Of a stretch of 64,000 nucleotides of DNA, positions 9,056-21,667 are shown in pieces (positions within the stretch are counted from its first letter, which is position 1; every line of letters begins with the position of its first letter). The notes below the pieces were generated by a model that was given only the letters and a program-made list of their open reading frames with translations, searched no databases and was not told the origin of the DNA. Where the stretch lies: the NCBI GenBank assembly GCA_901472455.1, contig LR590464.1, positions 3,534,001-3,598,000 of the forward strand, given 5' to 3'. Both the position numbers and the translations under genes were made by a program. Origin of the DNA: Leclercia adecarboxylata. GTDB taxonomy: Bacteria; Pseudomonadota; Gammaproteobacteria; Enterobacterales; Enterobacteriaceae.

Positions 9056-10497
9056 CAGAACGCGCCCTCGGCGAGCTGAGCAGCCGCCCGGATATCCGGC
9101 GTCCGGTGCTGCCTCTCTGGCAAAACAGCCTGGTGATTATCCTCACCCTCATCTACCTCATCTGCGAGCTGGCATTCAATTCGCGCCTGCTGGATCTGGT
9201 GGGAAGCCTCTCCACGCCTGACGACATCCACAGTATGGAACGCTATGGCCGGGCGTTAACCGCCATCGCCGCGGCTCTGCTGGTGCTACAGCTGGTGCTG
9301 GCGGGCAACGCCCGGCTGAAAAAACGCGGCATCGCGTTTCCCCCGCTGTATGTGGCAAGCATGGTGTTTTCACTCTGCCTGCTGACCGGCGTGGTAACCT
9401 GGCAGACGGTGGAACGGGTGATCGAGCACCAGGTCGCGCAAAGCACCGGCGAGTTTCGCCAGAAATCGCTGCTGGCACAGCTCTATCAGCAGTCCTTAAT
9501 TGACGGGCACCAGACGCTGGAGGGGATCCCACAGGATGAAGACGGTGGGCAGCGGCAGACCTGGACCAGCCCCTCGGGAAAAGCCTTTCTGGCGATGCTG
9601 CCGCTGTTGATGAGTTCGGTCAGCCGCTATCACGATCTGCTTGAAAGCGAGGCAGCGCAAAACCTGCGTGACAGCATCAGCATCCAGGAGGGTGGACCCC
9701 TCAACTATTACAAAGCCTGGCTGGCGGCACGTGCAGACATTTATAAGGATTATCTGGACTACCATACCGTTGCACAGAAAAACGTGCGTTATCACGGCGT
9801 GATGATCCCGGCTCAACTCGACTGGGAGACATTTTTCATGCTGGAGGTGGTGCAGGACCGGCTGCGTGAGAGGCTGGCGCTTCCCGTCCAGAGCAGGGTT
9901 CGTCCTGAATATCCCAAAGAGGATGCGCTGAAGCAGTTTGCTCTTGAACTGCATGCCCCCCATCTGGATTACGCCGTGCAACAGCAACTCCCCCACCTGC
10001 AGGCCGCCCTGGCAAGCTACGGGGCGGGCGGCGCGAATGAAAAACAGGGAGAAGATGCGGCGCGCGCGGTCATTGTCCCGCCTATTGCGCTGATGTTCTC
10101 GCTGCTCGGCGCGCTTACCCATCTGGCAAAACTGCTTTATTTGCTGCTGCTCCCCCTGAGCGCGGCTCTGTTGTATCTCACGTCGTGGCGTCCGATTCGC
10201 CTCATCAACCGCCATCCGCTAAGCGTTCCGGTGCTGCTGATTTGCCTGCTGCTGGGGATATTCAGCGTGATGAATAACAGCATTACGGCTTCTCCTGCGT
10301 ATCACGCTTTACGCCATGGGTTGCAGGGTGCAGAGGTGGCGATTACCGGGCAGTCCTCGGCGCTGAGCGGCGGCACCCTGTTGCGGGTTATTCATGCGGT
10401 CAGTATCGGACAAAGTTACAGCTATCCGTTAAACCATGCCCTACGCGAAAATGTGTTGATGGGCTTTGATTTTGGCTATGAAACAGATGATAAATAA
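9052..10497 (+). CDS. Multi-pass inner-membrane protein of the envelope cluster
   Basis: 481 residues, unbroken, no family recognised. Hydrophobic segments lie at about residues 20-42, 66-84, 95-117, then a pair at about 345-385 and one at 395-412. A soluble region of roughly 225 residues lies between the third and fourth, followed by a C-terminal tail of about 65 residues. It could be the export or assembly component for the cluster's polymer, in the position PgsC/CapC would hold in a poly-glutamate operon, but it shows no obvious similarity to those much smaller proteins. Its ATG overlaps the lipoprotein stop (ATGA). It is the last gene of the plus-strand operon. Confidence 0.7.
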   Translation: MTERALGELSSRPDIRRPVLPLWQNSLVIILTLIYLICELAFNSRLLDLVGSLSTPDDIHSMERYGRALTAIAAALLVLQLVLAGNARLKKRGIAFPPLYVASMVFSLCLLTGVVTWQTVERVIEHQVAQSTGEFRQKSLLAQLYQQSLIDGHQTLEGIPQDEDGGQRQTWTSPSGKAFLAMLPLLMSSVSRYHDLLESEAAQNLRDSISIQEGGPLNYYKAWLAARADIYKDYLDYHTVAQKNVRYHGVMIPAQLDWETFFMLEVVQDRLRERLALPVQSRVRPEYPKEDALKQFALELHAPHLDYAVQQQLPHLQAALASYGAGGANEKQGEDAARAVIVPPIALMFSLLGALTHLAKLLYLLLLPLSAALLYLTSWRPIRLINRHPLSVPVLLICLLLGIFSVMNNSITASPAYHALRHGLQGAEVAITGQSSALSGGTLLRVIHAVSIGQSYSYPLNHALRENVLMGFDFGYETDDK

Positions 10498-10736
10498 GCT
10501 CTTTTTCGAACCAAAATCTGGCCTGTTTTTTGCCGATTTTTCAAGCGCGAAGTAGTGTTAGCAGTTGAGATATATCAGTGCTACATTACGCCGCCCAACG
10601 TCAACACGCATTATCAGACCAGTCGACCTGTACGGTAACAGCCCGGAACGATTAGTATTAATACGGGTCATATAAGCAGTATGGCGTATCGCCCTTCTGG
10701 CGCTACCAACACATTCTTCATAAAGGTTGTTTTATC

Positions 10737-11655
10737 TTGTCTCAATGCAAATTCACCCTCTCCCTTTTGCACCCGCGTTACTGGTTTACGTGGTTTGGTC
10801 TGGGTGTTCTGTGGCTTCTCGTGCAACTTCCTTACCCGGTGCTGCTCTGGTTAGGTGCCACCCTCGGTAGTATCTCGCGTCGTTTTCTGAAACGCCGGGA
10901 GTCCATCGGTCGCAGAAACCTCGAACTCTGTTTTCCGGCTTTATCGCCCGAAGAGCGCGAGCATCTGATGACTGGAAATTTTAAATCCATTGGCATGGCG
11001 TTACTGGAAACGGGGATGGCCTGGTTCTGGCCGGATCACCGGGTACGCAAGTGGTTCGACGTGGAAGGCCTGGAAAATTTGCAGCGCGCCCAGGCCAAAA
11101 ACCGCGGGGTGATGGTGATCGGCGTACACTTTATGTCGCTGGAACTGGGTGGCCGTGTGATGGGTTTATGCCAGCCAATGATGGCTACCTATCGGCCGCA
11201 TAACAGCGCCCTGATGGAGTGGGTGCAGACCCGCGGTCGCATGCGTTCCAATAAAGCCATGATTAGCCGTAATAATTTACGCGGGCTGGTCAGCGCCCTG
11301 AAAAAAGGGGAAGCAGTGTGGTTTGCCCCAGACCAGGATTATGGCCGCAACGGCAGCAGCTTCGCCCCCGTTCTTTGCGGTAAAAAAGGTCGCCACCACT
11401 AACGGCACCTTCGTGATTTCACGCCTCTCCAAAGCCGCGATGCTGACCGTGACCATGGTAAGAAAAACCGATAACAGCGGTTATCGCCTGTTTATCATGC
11501 CGGAACTGGAAAACTATCCGCAGGAAGAGATTGCTGCCGCAGGCTACATCAACCGGGTGATCGAGAAAGAGATCATGCGTGCGCCAGAGCAGTATTTATG
11601 GGTGCATCGCCGCTTCAAAACCCGTCCTGAAGGCGAACCGTCCCTCTACCGTTAG
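10737..11655 (+). CDS. lpxP: Lipid A palmitoleoyl acyltransferase LpxP (frame interrupted)
   Basis: Late lipid A acyltransferase; in E. coli the cold-induced enzyme that adds palmitoleate in place of laurate to Kdo2-lipid IVA at the inner membrane. About 305 residues. It begins with QCKFTLSLLHPRYW as the family does, has an N-terminal membrane segment (about residues 18-38) and the acyltransferase motif HFMSLE (HX4E). The likely start is TTG 10737 with AAAGG upstream. One extra C in the run at 11366-11370 shifts the frame inside APFFAV; the remainder resumes and ends RRFKTRPEGEPSLYR. A 240-base leader separates it from the accessory cluster, so it is probably transcribed separately. Confidence 0.93.
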
Positions 11656-11665
11656 CCCTCTGCTG

Positions 11666-11696
11666 AAGGTTAGTTTCACCTTGAAACTAACCTTTT
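11666..11696 (+). terminator. Terminator of lpxP
   Basis: A perfect 13-base inverted repeat (AAGGTTAGTTTCA / TGAAACTAACCTT) with a three-base loop, starting 11 bases after the lpxP stop and ending in TTTT. Confidence 0.8.
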
Positions 11697-12006
11697 CAAT
11701 CACCTGTGATCACCCTGCTTTATCGTTAGCACGCTATGTTGCTCAGGCGCAGTTTATTACCCTGCGAAATTAAACTGTCGCCGTTCCACGACACCCGTAA
11801 GTCGCGGAAATTATTTAAGAAAATGCCTCTTGTCACCCCAAAAATTTAAGCGTACATTAGCGCCGTCTGGTAGCGAGAAAGCACAGAATTCTGAGCTGGT
11901 GTCGACGCCTAACGGGGATAATTCTCATTTCCGCTTTGGCCTGACTTCAGTTCTCTATACTCAGTTGGACTCTGAATTTAATGCGTATCACGATATACGC
12001 GGAGCG
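11697..12006. other. Non-coding stretch upstream of ypdK
   Basis: About 310 bases between the lpxP terminator and ypdK. An in-frame extension upstream of ypdK (from 11830) has no family resemblance and no good start, so I do not call it. TATACTCAGTTGGAC around 11956-11971 may belong to the ypdK promoter, but no clear -35/-10 pair was found. Confidence 0.4.
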
Positions 12007-12012
12007 ATGAAC

Positions 12013-12087
12013 GTGAAATATTTCTTTATGGGTTTTTCAGTGATTGTGTTCGCCTGGGTCGGCACCTTTGCCCTGATGATGAACTGA
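12013..12087 (+). CDS. ypdK: Small membrane protein YpdK
   Basis: Single-pass membrane peptide of 24 residues reading (M)KYFFMGFSVIVFAWVGTFA-, closely matching the 23-residue E. coli YpdK. GTG 12013 is preferred over ATG 12007: GGAG at 12000-12003 has about 9 bases to the GTG but only about 3 to the ATG, and the GTG start matches the E. coli length. The function is unknown. It lies between lpxP and alaC as in E. coli and is followed by a strong terminator. Confidence 0.8.
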   Translation: MKYFFMGFSVIVFAWVGTFALMMN

Positions 12088-12103
12088 GCGAAGAAAACGC
12101 AGT

Positions 12104-12139
12104 TAAAAAAACAGGAGCCACTGGCTCCTGTTTTTTTTT
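12104..12139. terminator. Bidirectional terminator, ypdK / alaC
   Basis: ACAGGAGCCA-C-TGGCTCCTGT with an A-run on the left and nine T on the right. It serves the plus-strand ypdK and the convergent alaC. Confidence 0.85.
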
Positions 12140-12144
12140 GCTGC

Positions 12145-13387
12145 TTACTGCCCGGCCTGCTCTGGCGCCGTTTTTGTCCCCTGCGGCAACAGCCCGTCAG
12201 CACGGAACATACTCTTGATGCCCCCTCACCGCCTGACGAATACGGTCGCTGTTTTCAATCAGCGCGAAACGCACGTGGGTATCACCGTACTCGCCAAAGC
12301 CCACCCCTGGTGAGACGCAGACTTTTGCGTCCTGCAGCAGTTTCTTGGCGAACTCCAGCGACCCCATCGCGGCGTAGGCATCCGGGATTTTTGCCCAGAC
12401 ATACATGGAGGCTTTCGGCATCTCGACCATCCAGCCTGCTTCATGTAGCCCTTTGACCAGCACATCGCGGCGACGCTTGTACTGCGCGGCGATATCTTTC
12501 ACGCACTGCTGGTCCCCTTCAAGGGCAGCAATGGCCGCTACCTGCAACGGGGTAAAGGTGCCGTAGTCGTGGTAGCTTTTGATGCGCGCCAGCGCATTCA
12601 CCAGCGTCTTGTTGCCGACCATAAAGCCAATGCGCCAGCCCGCCATGTTGTAGCTTTTCGACAGGGTGAAGAACTCTACGGCCACGTCGCGCGCGCCGGG
12701 AACCTGCATAATCGACGGGGCTTTCCAGCCGTCATACACGATATCGGCATAGGCCAGATCATGTACCACCAGCACGTCGTAACGCTTCGCCAGGGCCACC
12801 ACCTTTTCAAAGAAATCGAGTTCGACACACTGCGCGGTCGGGTTGGAGGGGAAACCGAGGATCATCATTTTCGGCTTGGGATAACTTTCGCGGATAGCGC
12901 GCTCCAGCTCGTTGAAAAAGTCAACGCCCTCCACCAGCGGCACGGAGCGAACCTGCGCCCCGGCGATGACCGCGCCGTAAATATGGATTGGATAGCTGGG
13001 ATTCGGCACCAGCACCGTGTCGCCATGATCCAGGGTCGCCAGCATCAGATGCGCCAGCCCCTCTTTCGAGCCGATGGTGACGATGGCTTCGCTCTCGGGA
13101 TCGATCTCCACCTGATAGCGGTCCTGATACCAGCGCGAAATGGCGCGGCGTAAACGTGGGATGCCTTTGGAAGTGGAGTAGCCATGCGTATCCGGGCGCT
13201 GGGCGACGGTGCAGAGTTTTTCCACGATATGCGGCGGCGTAGCGCCGTCCGGGTTGCCCATACTGAAATCAATAATGTCTTCGCCGCGCCGACGCGCAGC
13301 CATTTTCAGTTCAGCGGTAATATTAAAAACATACGGGGGGAGACGATCGATACGCGAAAAACGGCGTTCAGGACTGGAATCAGCCAT
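12145..13387 (-). CDS. alaC: Glutamate-pyruvate aminotransferase AlaC (frame interrupted)
   Basis: PLP-dependent class I aminotransferase making alanine from pyruvate and glutamate in the cytosol. The main frame begins at ATG 13387 ([20 protein letters not shown]). The Schiff-base lysine is in [15 protein letters not shown]. As read the protein ends early at 12197 because of one extra C in the run at about 12222-12226. Removing it restores the normal tail, [20 protein letters not shown] to GQ, ending at the TAA at 12145-12147. Divergent from ypdA. Confidence 0.93.
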
Positions 13388-13773
13388 ACCTACCTCAGAT
13401 AACGTTAGCGCCCGGACCGTCCGAGCGACGTCGCCACGATGTGTGGCGTGCTTAGAAAATAACCTGAAAAAATTCGCCTTGTCGAGAGGGATAAATAAAA
13501 AAATCGCAGCGCAAAAACGGGAACTCTGCTGCGGATAAAACGGGAAGTAAAAATGACCGGATGTCTTTTCAAGGCTTTTTTTGTTAACACTTTAATATCA
13601 TTAGATTTACGACTTCCGGGTGGTTTTTCTCACAAGTGCAACGTTCAGGGCAAGCTAACACCTTCCCCTTTGAAGAGTGTGGTTTCTCCCCATTTGATAA
13701 AACCGACGGATGACTGGTCATTGGGCGTGAGGTTTTTTATCATGGTTTTTTTCCCGTTTTCCCAGGTCACACT
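13388..13773. other. Divergent intergenic region alaC / ypdA
   Basis: 386 bases holding the promoters of alaC (minus) and ypdA (plus). It is AT-rich around 13480-13620. I found no protein-coding frame, RNA gene or clear operator in it. Short ORFs here have no family resemblance. Confidence 0.5.
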
Positions 13774-15493
13774 GTGCACGAAATATTTAATATGCTGCTG
13801 GCGGTCTTCGATCGGGCGGCATTAATGCTGATTTGCCTGTTCTTCCTCATCCGCATCCGCCTGTTTCGCGAGCTGCTGCATAAATCGGCCCACTCGCCGC
13901 GCGAGCTACTGGCGGTAACCGCCATTTTCTCCATGTTTGCCCTGTTCAGCACCTGGTCCGGGGTGCCGGTGGAAGGATCCCTGGTCAACGTGCGCATCAT
14001 TGCCGTGATGTCCGGCGGGATCCTGTTTGGCCCCTGGGTCGGGATCATCACCGGCGTCATCGCCGGGCTTCATCGTTACCTGATTGATATCGGCGGCGTG
14101 ACGGCAGTCCCCTGCCTGATCACCAGCATCATCGCGGGGATCTTATCGGGCTGGATCAACCGTAAAATCCCCAAAAAACAGCACTGGCGGGCAGGTATTA
14201 TCGCCGGGGATGATCTGCGAAACCCTGACTATGATCCTGGTGGTGGCCTGGGCCCCCACTGTCGACCTGGGGCTGGATATCGTGTCGAAAATCGGCATTC
14301 CGATGATCCTCGGCAGCGTCTGTGTGGGCTTTATTGTGCTGCTGGTGCAGAGTGTGGAGGGCGAAAAAAGAGGCCAGCGCCGCCCGCCAGGCCAAGCTGG
14401 CGCTGGATATTGCCAATAAAAACCCTGCCGCTGTTTCGTGATATTAACGCCGAATCCCTGCGTAAAAGTTTGCGACATCATCCGCACCGACATTCACGCC
14501 GATGCCGTCGCCATTACCAATATTAACCGGGTGCTGGCCTATGTGGGCGTTGGGTGAACATAACTACCAAGATAATGACGACACCGTCAGCCCCACTACC
14601 CGCCAGGCCATCAGCGACGGCCAAAATTATCATCAAAAATAACGACGAAGCCCACCGTACCCCGGAGATCCATTCCATGCTGGTGATCCCGCTGTGGGAA
14701 AAAGGGTCGTCACCGGTACGCTAAAAATTTACTACTGCCATGCGCACCAGATTACATCCTCCTTACAGGAGATGGCGGTCGGGCTGTCGCAGATTATCTC
14801 CCACCCAGCTGGAGGTGTCCCGTGCCGAACAGCTGCGGGAGATGGCCAACAAGGCCGAGCTGCGCGCCCTGCAAAGTAAAATTAATCCCCACTTCCTGTT
14901 TCAATGCCCTGAATGCCATCTCCTCGTCGATCCGAATGAAACCCGGACACCGCCCGCCAGCTGATCTTTAACCTGTCGCGCTATTTGCGCTACAACATCG
15001 AGCTAAAAGGATGACGAGCAGATCGACATCAAAAAAGAGCTGTACCAGATTAAGGATTACATCGCCATCGAGCAGGCGCGGTTTGGCGACAAGCTCACCG
15101 TCATCTACGACATTGATGAAGAGGTAAACTGCGTGATCCCGAGCCTGCTGATCCAGCCGCTGGTGGAAAATGCCATTGTCCACGGCAATCCAGCCGCGCA
15201 AAGGCAAAGGCGTGTTGACGATAAGCGTGGCGGAGTGCGGTAACCGGGTGCGGGTGGCGGGTACGCGATACCGGCCACGGTATTGATCCAAAAAGTGATT
15301 GAGCGGGTGGAGTCGAACGAGATGCCTGGCAATAAAAATTGGCCTGCTGAATGTTCACCACCGCGTTAAGCTGCTCTATGGTGAAGGGCTGCATATTCGC
15401 CGCCTTGAGCCGGGCACCGAAATCGCCTTTTATGTGCCCAATGAACGGTCCGCCGTTCATGCGCAGACGTTGTTATCGCCCTGGAGAGAGTAA
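13774..15493 (+). CDS. ypdA: Sensor histidine kinase YpdA (frame heavily interrupted)
   Basis: LytS-type sensor kinase (also named PyrS) of the pyruvate-responsive YpdA/YpdB pair. GTG 13774 begins [17 protein letters not shown]. The N-terminal 5TM-LYT domain is readable to about 14200, then come a GAF-like region and a histidine kinase/ATPase region ([21 protein letters not shown]), ending at the TAA 15491-15493. The frame changes many times: the span is about 22 bases longer than the roughly 565-residue family protein needs, all apparently single-base gains (for example GCCGGGGATG at about 14203). This is the densest cluster of such events in the window, so sequence error is much more likely than true decay. 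Confidence 0.88.
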
Positions 15494-15496
15494 CCC

Positions 15497-16242
15497 ATGA
15501 AAGTCATCATTGTGGAAGATGAAATACTCGCGCAACAGGAGCTGAGCTGGCTTATCAAAGAACATAGCCAGATGGAGATCGTCGGCACTTTTGAGGACGG
15601 TCTGGACGTGCTGAAATATCTTCAGCACAACAGGGTTGACGCCATTTTTCTGGATATCAATATTCCGTCGCTGGACGGCGTGCTGCTGGCGCAAAACATC
15701 AGCCAGTTTGCCACTAAACCTTTTATCGTTTTTGTCACCGCGTGGAAAGAGCATGCGGTGGAGGCTTTTGAACTGGAAGCCTTCGATTATATTCTGAAGC
15801 CCTATCAGGAGTCGCGGATCGTCAGCATGCTGCAAAAGCTTGAGCAAGCCTGGCAGCAGCAGTCCAGCGCAGGCCAGATCGCAGCTTCACCAGCCACGCG
15901 CGAAAATGACACCCATCAATTTTGATCAAGGATGAGCGCATCATCCGTGACGCCGATTGGACGATATCTATTACGCCGAAAGCCCATGAAAAGAGATGAC
16001 GTTTGTTTATACCCGCCGCGAGTCGTTCGTCATGCCGATGAACATCACGGAATTTTGCAGCAAGCTATCAACCAGCCATTTTTTCCGCTGCCACCGCTCG
16101 TTCTGCGTCAACCTGCATAAGATCCGCGAGATCGAGCCATGGTTTAACCAACACCTATATTTTGCGGCTGAAGGATCTGGATTTTCAGGTGCCGGTGAGT
16201 CGCAGCAAGGTGAAAGAGTTTCGCCAGCTGATGCACCTGTAA
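15497..16242 (+). CDS. ypdB: LytTR response regulator YpdB (frame interrupted)
   Basis: Response regulator (PyrR) paired with YpdA; in E. coli it activates the transporter gene yhjX. ATG 15497, 3 bases after ypdA. The receiver domain is intact: acidic pair ED at 7-8, phospho-acceptor Asp53 in FLDINIP, then [12 protein letters not shown]. After about 15870 the frame breaks repeatedly, but a LytTR DNA-binding domain is readable in pieces ([49 protein letters not shown]) up to TAA 16240-16242. The span is about 11 bases longer than the 244-residue family protein requires. Confidence 0.9.
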
Positions 16243-16282
16243 AAGGAAGCCCGGTGAACGGCATTTCACCGGGGTGGAAGGG

Positions 16283-17251
16283 TTAAAGCACCCTGGCCCA
16301 GAGTCTGACGCAGATGCGCTTCCGGCGCCGAGCAGCCCCGGGTTGTCATGCACAATCAGGTACACCGGGATATCCTGAACGTAGTCGCGGAAGCGGCCCT
16401 TATCTTCCAAACCCACCGCGGAAACCGGAAGATTTAAAGAACTCGAGGAAGCGCGGCACAATCCCGCCCGCAATATAGACTCCACCAAAGGTGTTCAGAT
16501 TCAGCGCCAGGTTGCCGCCAAAACGGCCCATGATGACGCAGAACAGTGACAGCGCACGACGGCAGTCGGTGCAACTGTCTTCCAGCGCGCGTTCGGTCAC
16601 GTCTTTCGGCTGCAGGTTTTCCGGCAGACGCCCGTCAGACTTCACGATTGCCCGATAGAGATTCACCAGCCCCGGGCCGGAAAGCACGCGCTCTGCCGAC
16701 ACATGGCCCAGCTCCGCGCGCAGCTCTTCGAGGATAATGCCCTCTTCTTCGCTGTTAGGCGCGAAATCCACGTGCCCGCCTTCGCCTGGCAGGCTGATCC
16801 AGCGCTTGTCGACGTGTACCAGATGCGACACGCCAAGCCCGGTACCGGCGCCATAGACCGCGATAGGCTTACCTTCAACCGGCTGGGTGCCGCCAAACTG
16901 GATCAGATGCTCCGGCTTTAACATGGGGATCGCCATCGACACCGCGGTAAAGTCGTTAATATTTCCAGATGCGCAAACCCGAGGTTCGCTTTCATCTCCG
17001 CCGTGGAAAACGCCCAGGTGTGGTTGGTCATCGCCACCCAGTCACCGGTAATCGGGCAGGCAATGGCAATGCTGCCATCTTCCACGCTGACATCATGCTC
17101 GGTCAGATAGACACGAACCACCGCTTCGAGGCTAGGATAATCCAGCCCGGAATAGGTTTTGGCGCGGGAGATTTCCCCCGAGTTGACGTCACATAACGCC
17201 AGACGCGCGTTAGTGCCTCCTACATCACCCTACCAAAGCATACTTTGTCAT
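16283..17251 (-). CDS. glk: Glucokinase Glk (frame interrupted)
   Basis: Cytosolic ROK-related bacterial glucokinase that phosphorylates free glucose with ATP. ATG 17251 (MTKYALVG, then [13 protein letters not shown] after one extra base). Readable blocks: [62 protein letters not shown] and [15 protein letters not shown]. The C-terminus reads LRQTLGQVL once an extra G is removed, with TAA at 16283-16285. The span is three bases over the 321-residue family length. The fry/ypdCEF genes found between ypdB and glk in E. coli are absent: the convergent ends of ypdB and glk are only 40 bases apart. Confidence 0.93.
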
Positions 17252-17453
17252 TCTTCTACTGCTCCGCTAAGTCAAAATAACTCTTTGGCACACTCTAAAT
17301 TCAAGGCCCGATAACAACAACGACCTGAATAAAAGCACCCCAGGATTATAGATCTTCATCACAGAATAACTTTACCGTTTCAGCACCATTTGCACTATTA
17401 GCATCAGTCTGAGCGTGCAAGTAATGATCGCCATTTTTTACAAGGAAATCATC

Positions 17454-18693
17454 ATGCTCCATCCGCGAGCCAGAACGATGCTGCTGTTGGCCCCTCCCGC
17501 GCTGATTATTGGCGTCGCCTCCAGCCTGATTCTGATTGTGATCATGAAAGTTGCCGCCGTATTACAGTCGGTACTGTGGACGTCATTACCTTCCACAGTT
17601 GGCCTCAGCGCGAGTTCTCCGACCTGGGTGATTTTAATCCTGACCTTAACCGGCATTGCCGTGGGGCTGGTGATCCGCTACAGCCCTGGCCATGCCGGGC
17701 CGGATCCGGCGACAGAGCCGCTGATTGGCGCGCCAGTCGATACGGCAGCCCTGCCCGGGCTGATCATCGCCCTGATTATCGGCCTGGCGGGGGGCGTCAG
17801 CCTCGGGCCAGAGCATCCGGTGATGGCGGTGAATATCGCCCTCGCCGTTGCCGTGGGGTCGCGTATCTTGCCCCGGGTTAACACTTTGGACCTGGACCAT
17901 TCTCGCCTCGGCGGGCACCATCGGCGCGCTGTTCGGCACACCCGTTGCGGCGGCGCTGATATTTTCCCAGACCCTGAGCGGCCAATGCCGACATCCCCCC
18001 TCTGGGATCGCCTGTTCGCCCCGCTGTTGTCTGCCGCCGCGGGTGCCCTGACCACCAGCCTGTTTTTCCATCCCCACTTTTTCATTGCCCATCGCCCATT
18101 ACAGCCAGATGCAGCTGGCCGATATCTTTAGCGGGGCGATTGTTGCCGCCATCGCCATCGCGCTGGGGATGGTGGCGGTCTGGTGTCTGCCGCGCCTGCA
18201 CCGGCTGATGCATCGCCTGAAGCATCCGGTGCTGATCCTGGGGATGGGTGGACTGATTATGGGGATCCTGGGCGCTATCGGGGGGAACATTACGCTGTTT
18301 AAAGGGCTGGATGAGATGCAGCAGATGGCCTTCAGCCAGGTTTTCACCGTCTCCGATTACCTGCTTTTTGCGCTGATCAAACTGGCGGCGCTGGTGGTGG
18401 CAGCGGCCTGCGGTTTTCGCGGAGGACGGATTTTCCCGGCGGTGTTTGTCGGCGTTGCCCTGGGGCTGATGCTGCATGAGCACGTTGAGGCGGTTCCGGC
18501 GGCGATTACCATCTCCTGTTCGATTCTGGGACTGGTGCTGGTTGTTACCCGGGATGCGTGGCTGAGCCTGTTTATGGCGGCAGTGGTGGTGCCAGACACC
18601 ACCCTGCTGCCGCTCCTTTGTATTGTGATGCTGCCCGCCTGGCTGTTGCTGGCGGGCAGACCGATGCTGGCTGCCTCTGGCGAGGACAAATAA
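17454..18693 (+). CDS. yfeO: ClC-like ion channel protein YfeO (frame interrupted)
   Basis: Multi-pass inner-membrane protein of the chloride-channel superfamily; the transported ion is unproven. ATG 17454 with AAGGA upstream, beginning [17 protein letters not shown]. Channel-like motifs: [13 protein letters not shown] near the first half-helix and [15 protein letters not shown] near the second. The frame is shifted at about 17880 and again near 18090, then open to TAA 18691-18693. About 412 residues. Its stop abuts the convergent stop of ipdC. Confidence 0.88.
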
Positions 18694-20540
<1,847 letters not shown>

Positions 20541-20542
20541 TC

Positions 20543-21540
20543 ATGGTTTACCAGGCAGATCAAAATCGTTATCAATCAATGGAATATCAACGATGTGGGC
20601 AAAGCGGCCTTAAGCTGCCGCCATCTCCCTCGGGCTGTGGCACAACTTCGGCGACGCCACGCTGATCGAAAACAGCCGTCAACTTTTACATCGTGCTTTT
20701 GATCTGGGCATTACCCACTTTGACCTTGCCAACAACTATGGTCCACCGCCGGGATCGGCAGAGCGTAACTTCGGGCGGATTTTGCAGGAGGATTTCAGCA
20801 GCTTGCGTGATGAACTGATCATCTCCAGCAAAGCGGGTTATACCATGTGGGAGGGGCCGTACGGCGACTGGGGCTCGCGTAAATACCTGATCGCCAGCCT
20901 CGATCAAAGCCTGAAACGCATGGGGCTGGAGTATGTGGATGTCTTCTATCATCACCGCCCGGATCCCGAAACGCCGTTGCAGGAGACCATGAAAGCGCTC
21001 GACCATATCGTGCGTCAGGGCAAAGCGCTGTACGTTGGGCTGTCCAATTACCCGGCCGAGTTGGCGCGACAGGCCATCGAAATCCTCGACGATCTGGGCA
21101 CCCCCTGCCTTATCCACCAGCCAAAATTCTCGATGCTGGAACGCGCGCCTGAAGAGGGATTACTGGATGTGCTTAAGCAGAAAGGAGTGGGATGCATTGC
21201 GTTTTCGCCGCTTGCGGGCGGCCAGCTGACCGATCGTTATCTGAACGGGATCCCGGCAGATTCCCGTGCCGCCAGCGGTAGCCGCTTCCTGAACCCGGAT
21301 CAGATTACTGAAGAAAAACTGGTGAAGGTACGCAAACTCAATGCGCTGGCCGAACGCCGTAACCAGAAATTGTCGCAGATGGCGCTGGCCTGGGTATTAC
21401 ATCATGAGGCCATTACCTCGGTGCTGATAGGTGCCAGTAAAACGGCGCAAATCGACGATGCGGTGGGTATGCTGGCGAATCGTCACTTCACGCCTGAAGA
21501 GCTGAAGGAAATTGAAACAATTTTAAGCAGTGAAGAATAA
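20543..21540 (+). CDS. Aldo/keto reductase, YghZ/GpR-like (frame interrupted)
   Basis: NADPH-dependent aldo-keto reductase of about 332 residues, resembling E. coli YghZ (L-glyceraldehyde 3-phosphate reductase) and the related potassium-channel beta-subunit type. The family catalytic tetrad is visible: Asp and Tyr in THFDLANNYGPPPGSAE, Lys in IISSKAGYTMW, His in VFYHHRPDPETP. The cofactor-binding end reads SVLIGASKTAQIDD. ATG 20543 begins MVYQADQNRYQSMEYQRCG; the frame breaks near 20615 inside KLPAISLGLWHNFG. It is not at this position in E. coli. The neighbouring ipdC yields an aldehyde, so a role in aldehyde reduction is possible but only inferred from position. Confidence 0.85.
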
Positions 21541-21667
21541 GGGCACTTTTAGCAAAAAGTGCTATGCCCTTCCGAATTAGGAGTTAAAGCGATTATCCGG
21601 GGCTTTACCGCCCCTTAATATTGCGTTAACAAGCCGATTACGGCTCCGATCGTGAAGGAGAATAACA

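Noticed and set aside
10631..10644. Possible LexA box, CTGTACGGTAACAG
   Set aside because: The two halves are separated by six bases; the SOS box needs CTGT-N8-ACAG.
11830..12087. 85-codon ORF including ypdK
   Set aside because: Only the last 24 codons match a known protein and have a well-placed Shine-Dalgarno.
13774..16242. ypdA and ypdB as true pseudogenes
   Set aside because: The changes are all single-base gains of the same type found in ptsH, ptsI and cysK; sequence error explains them better.
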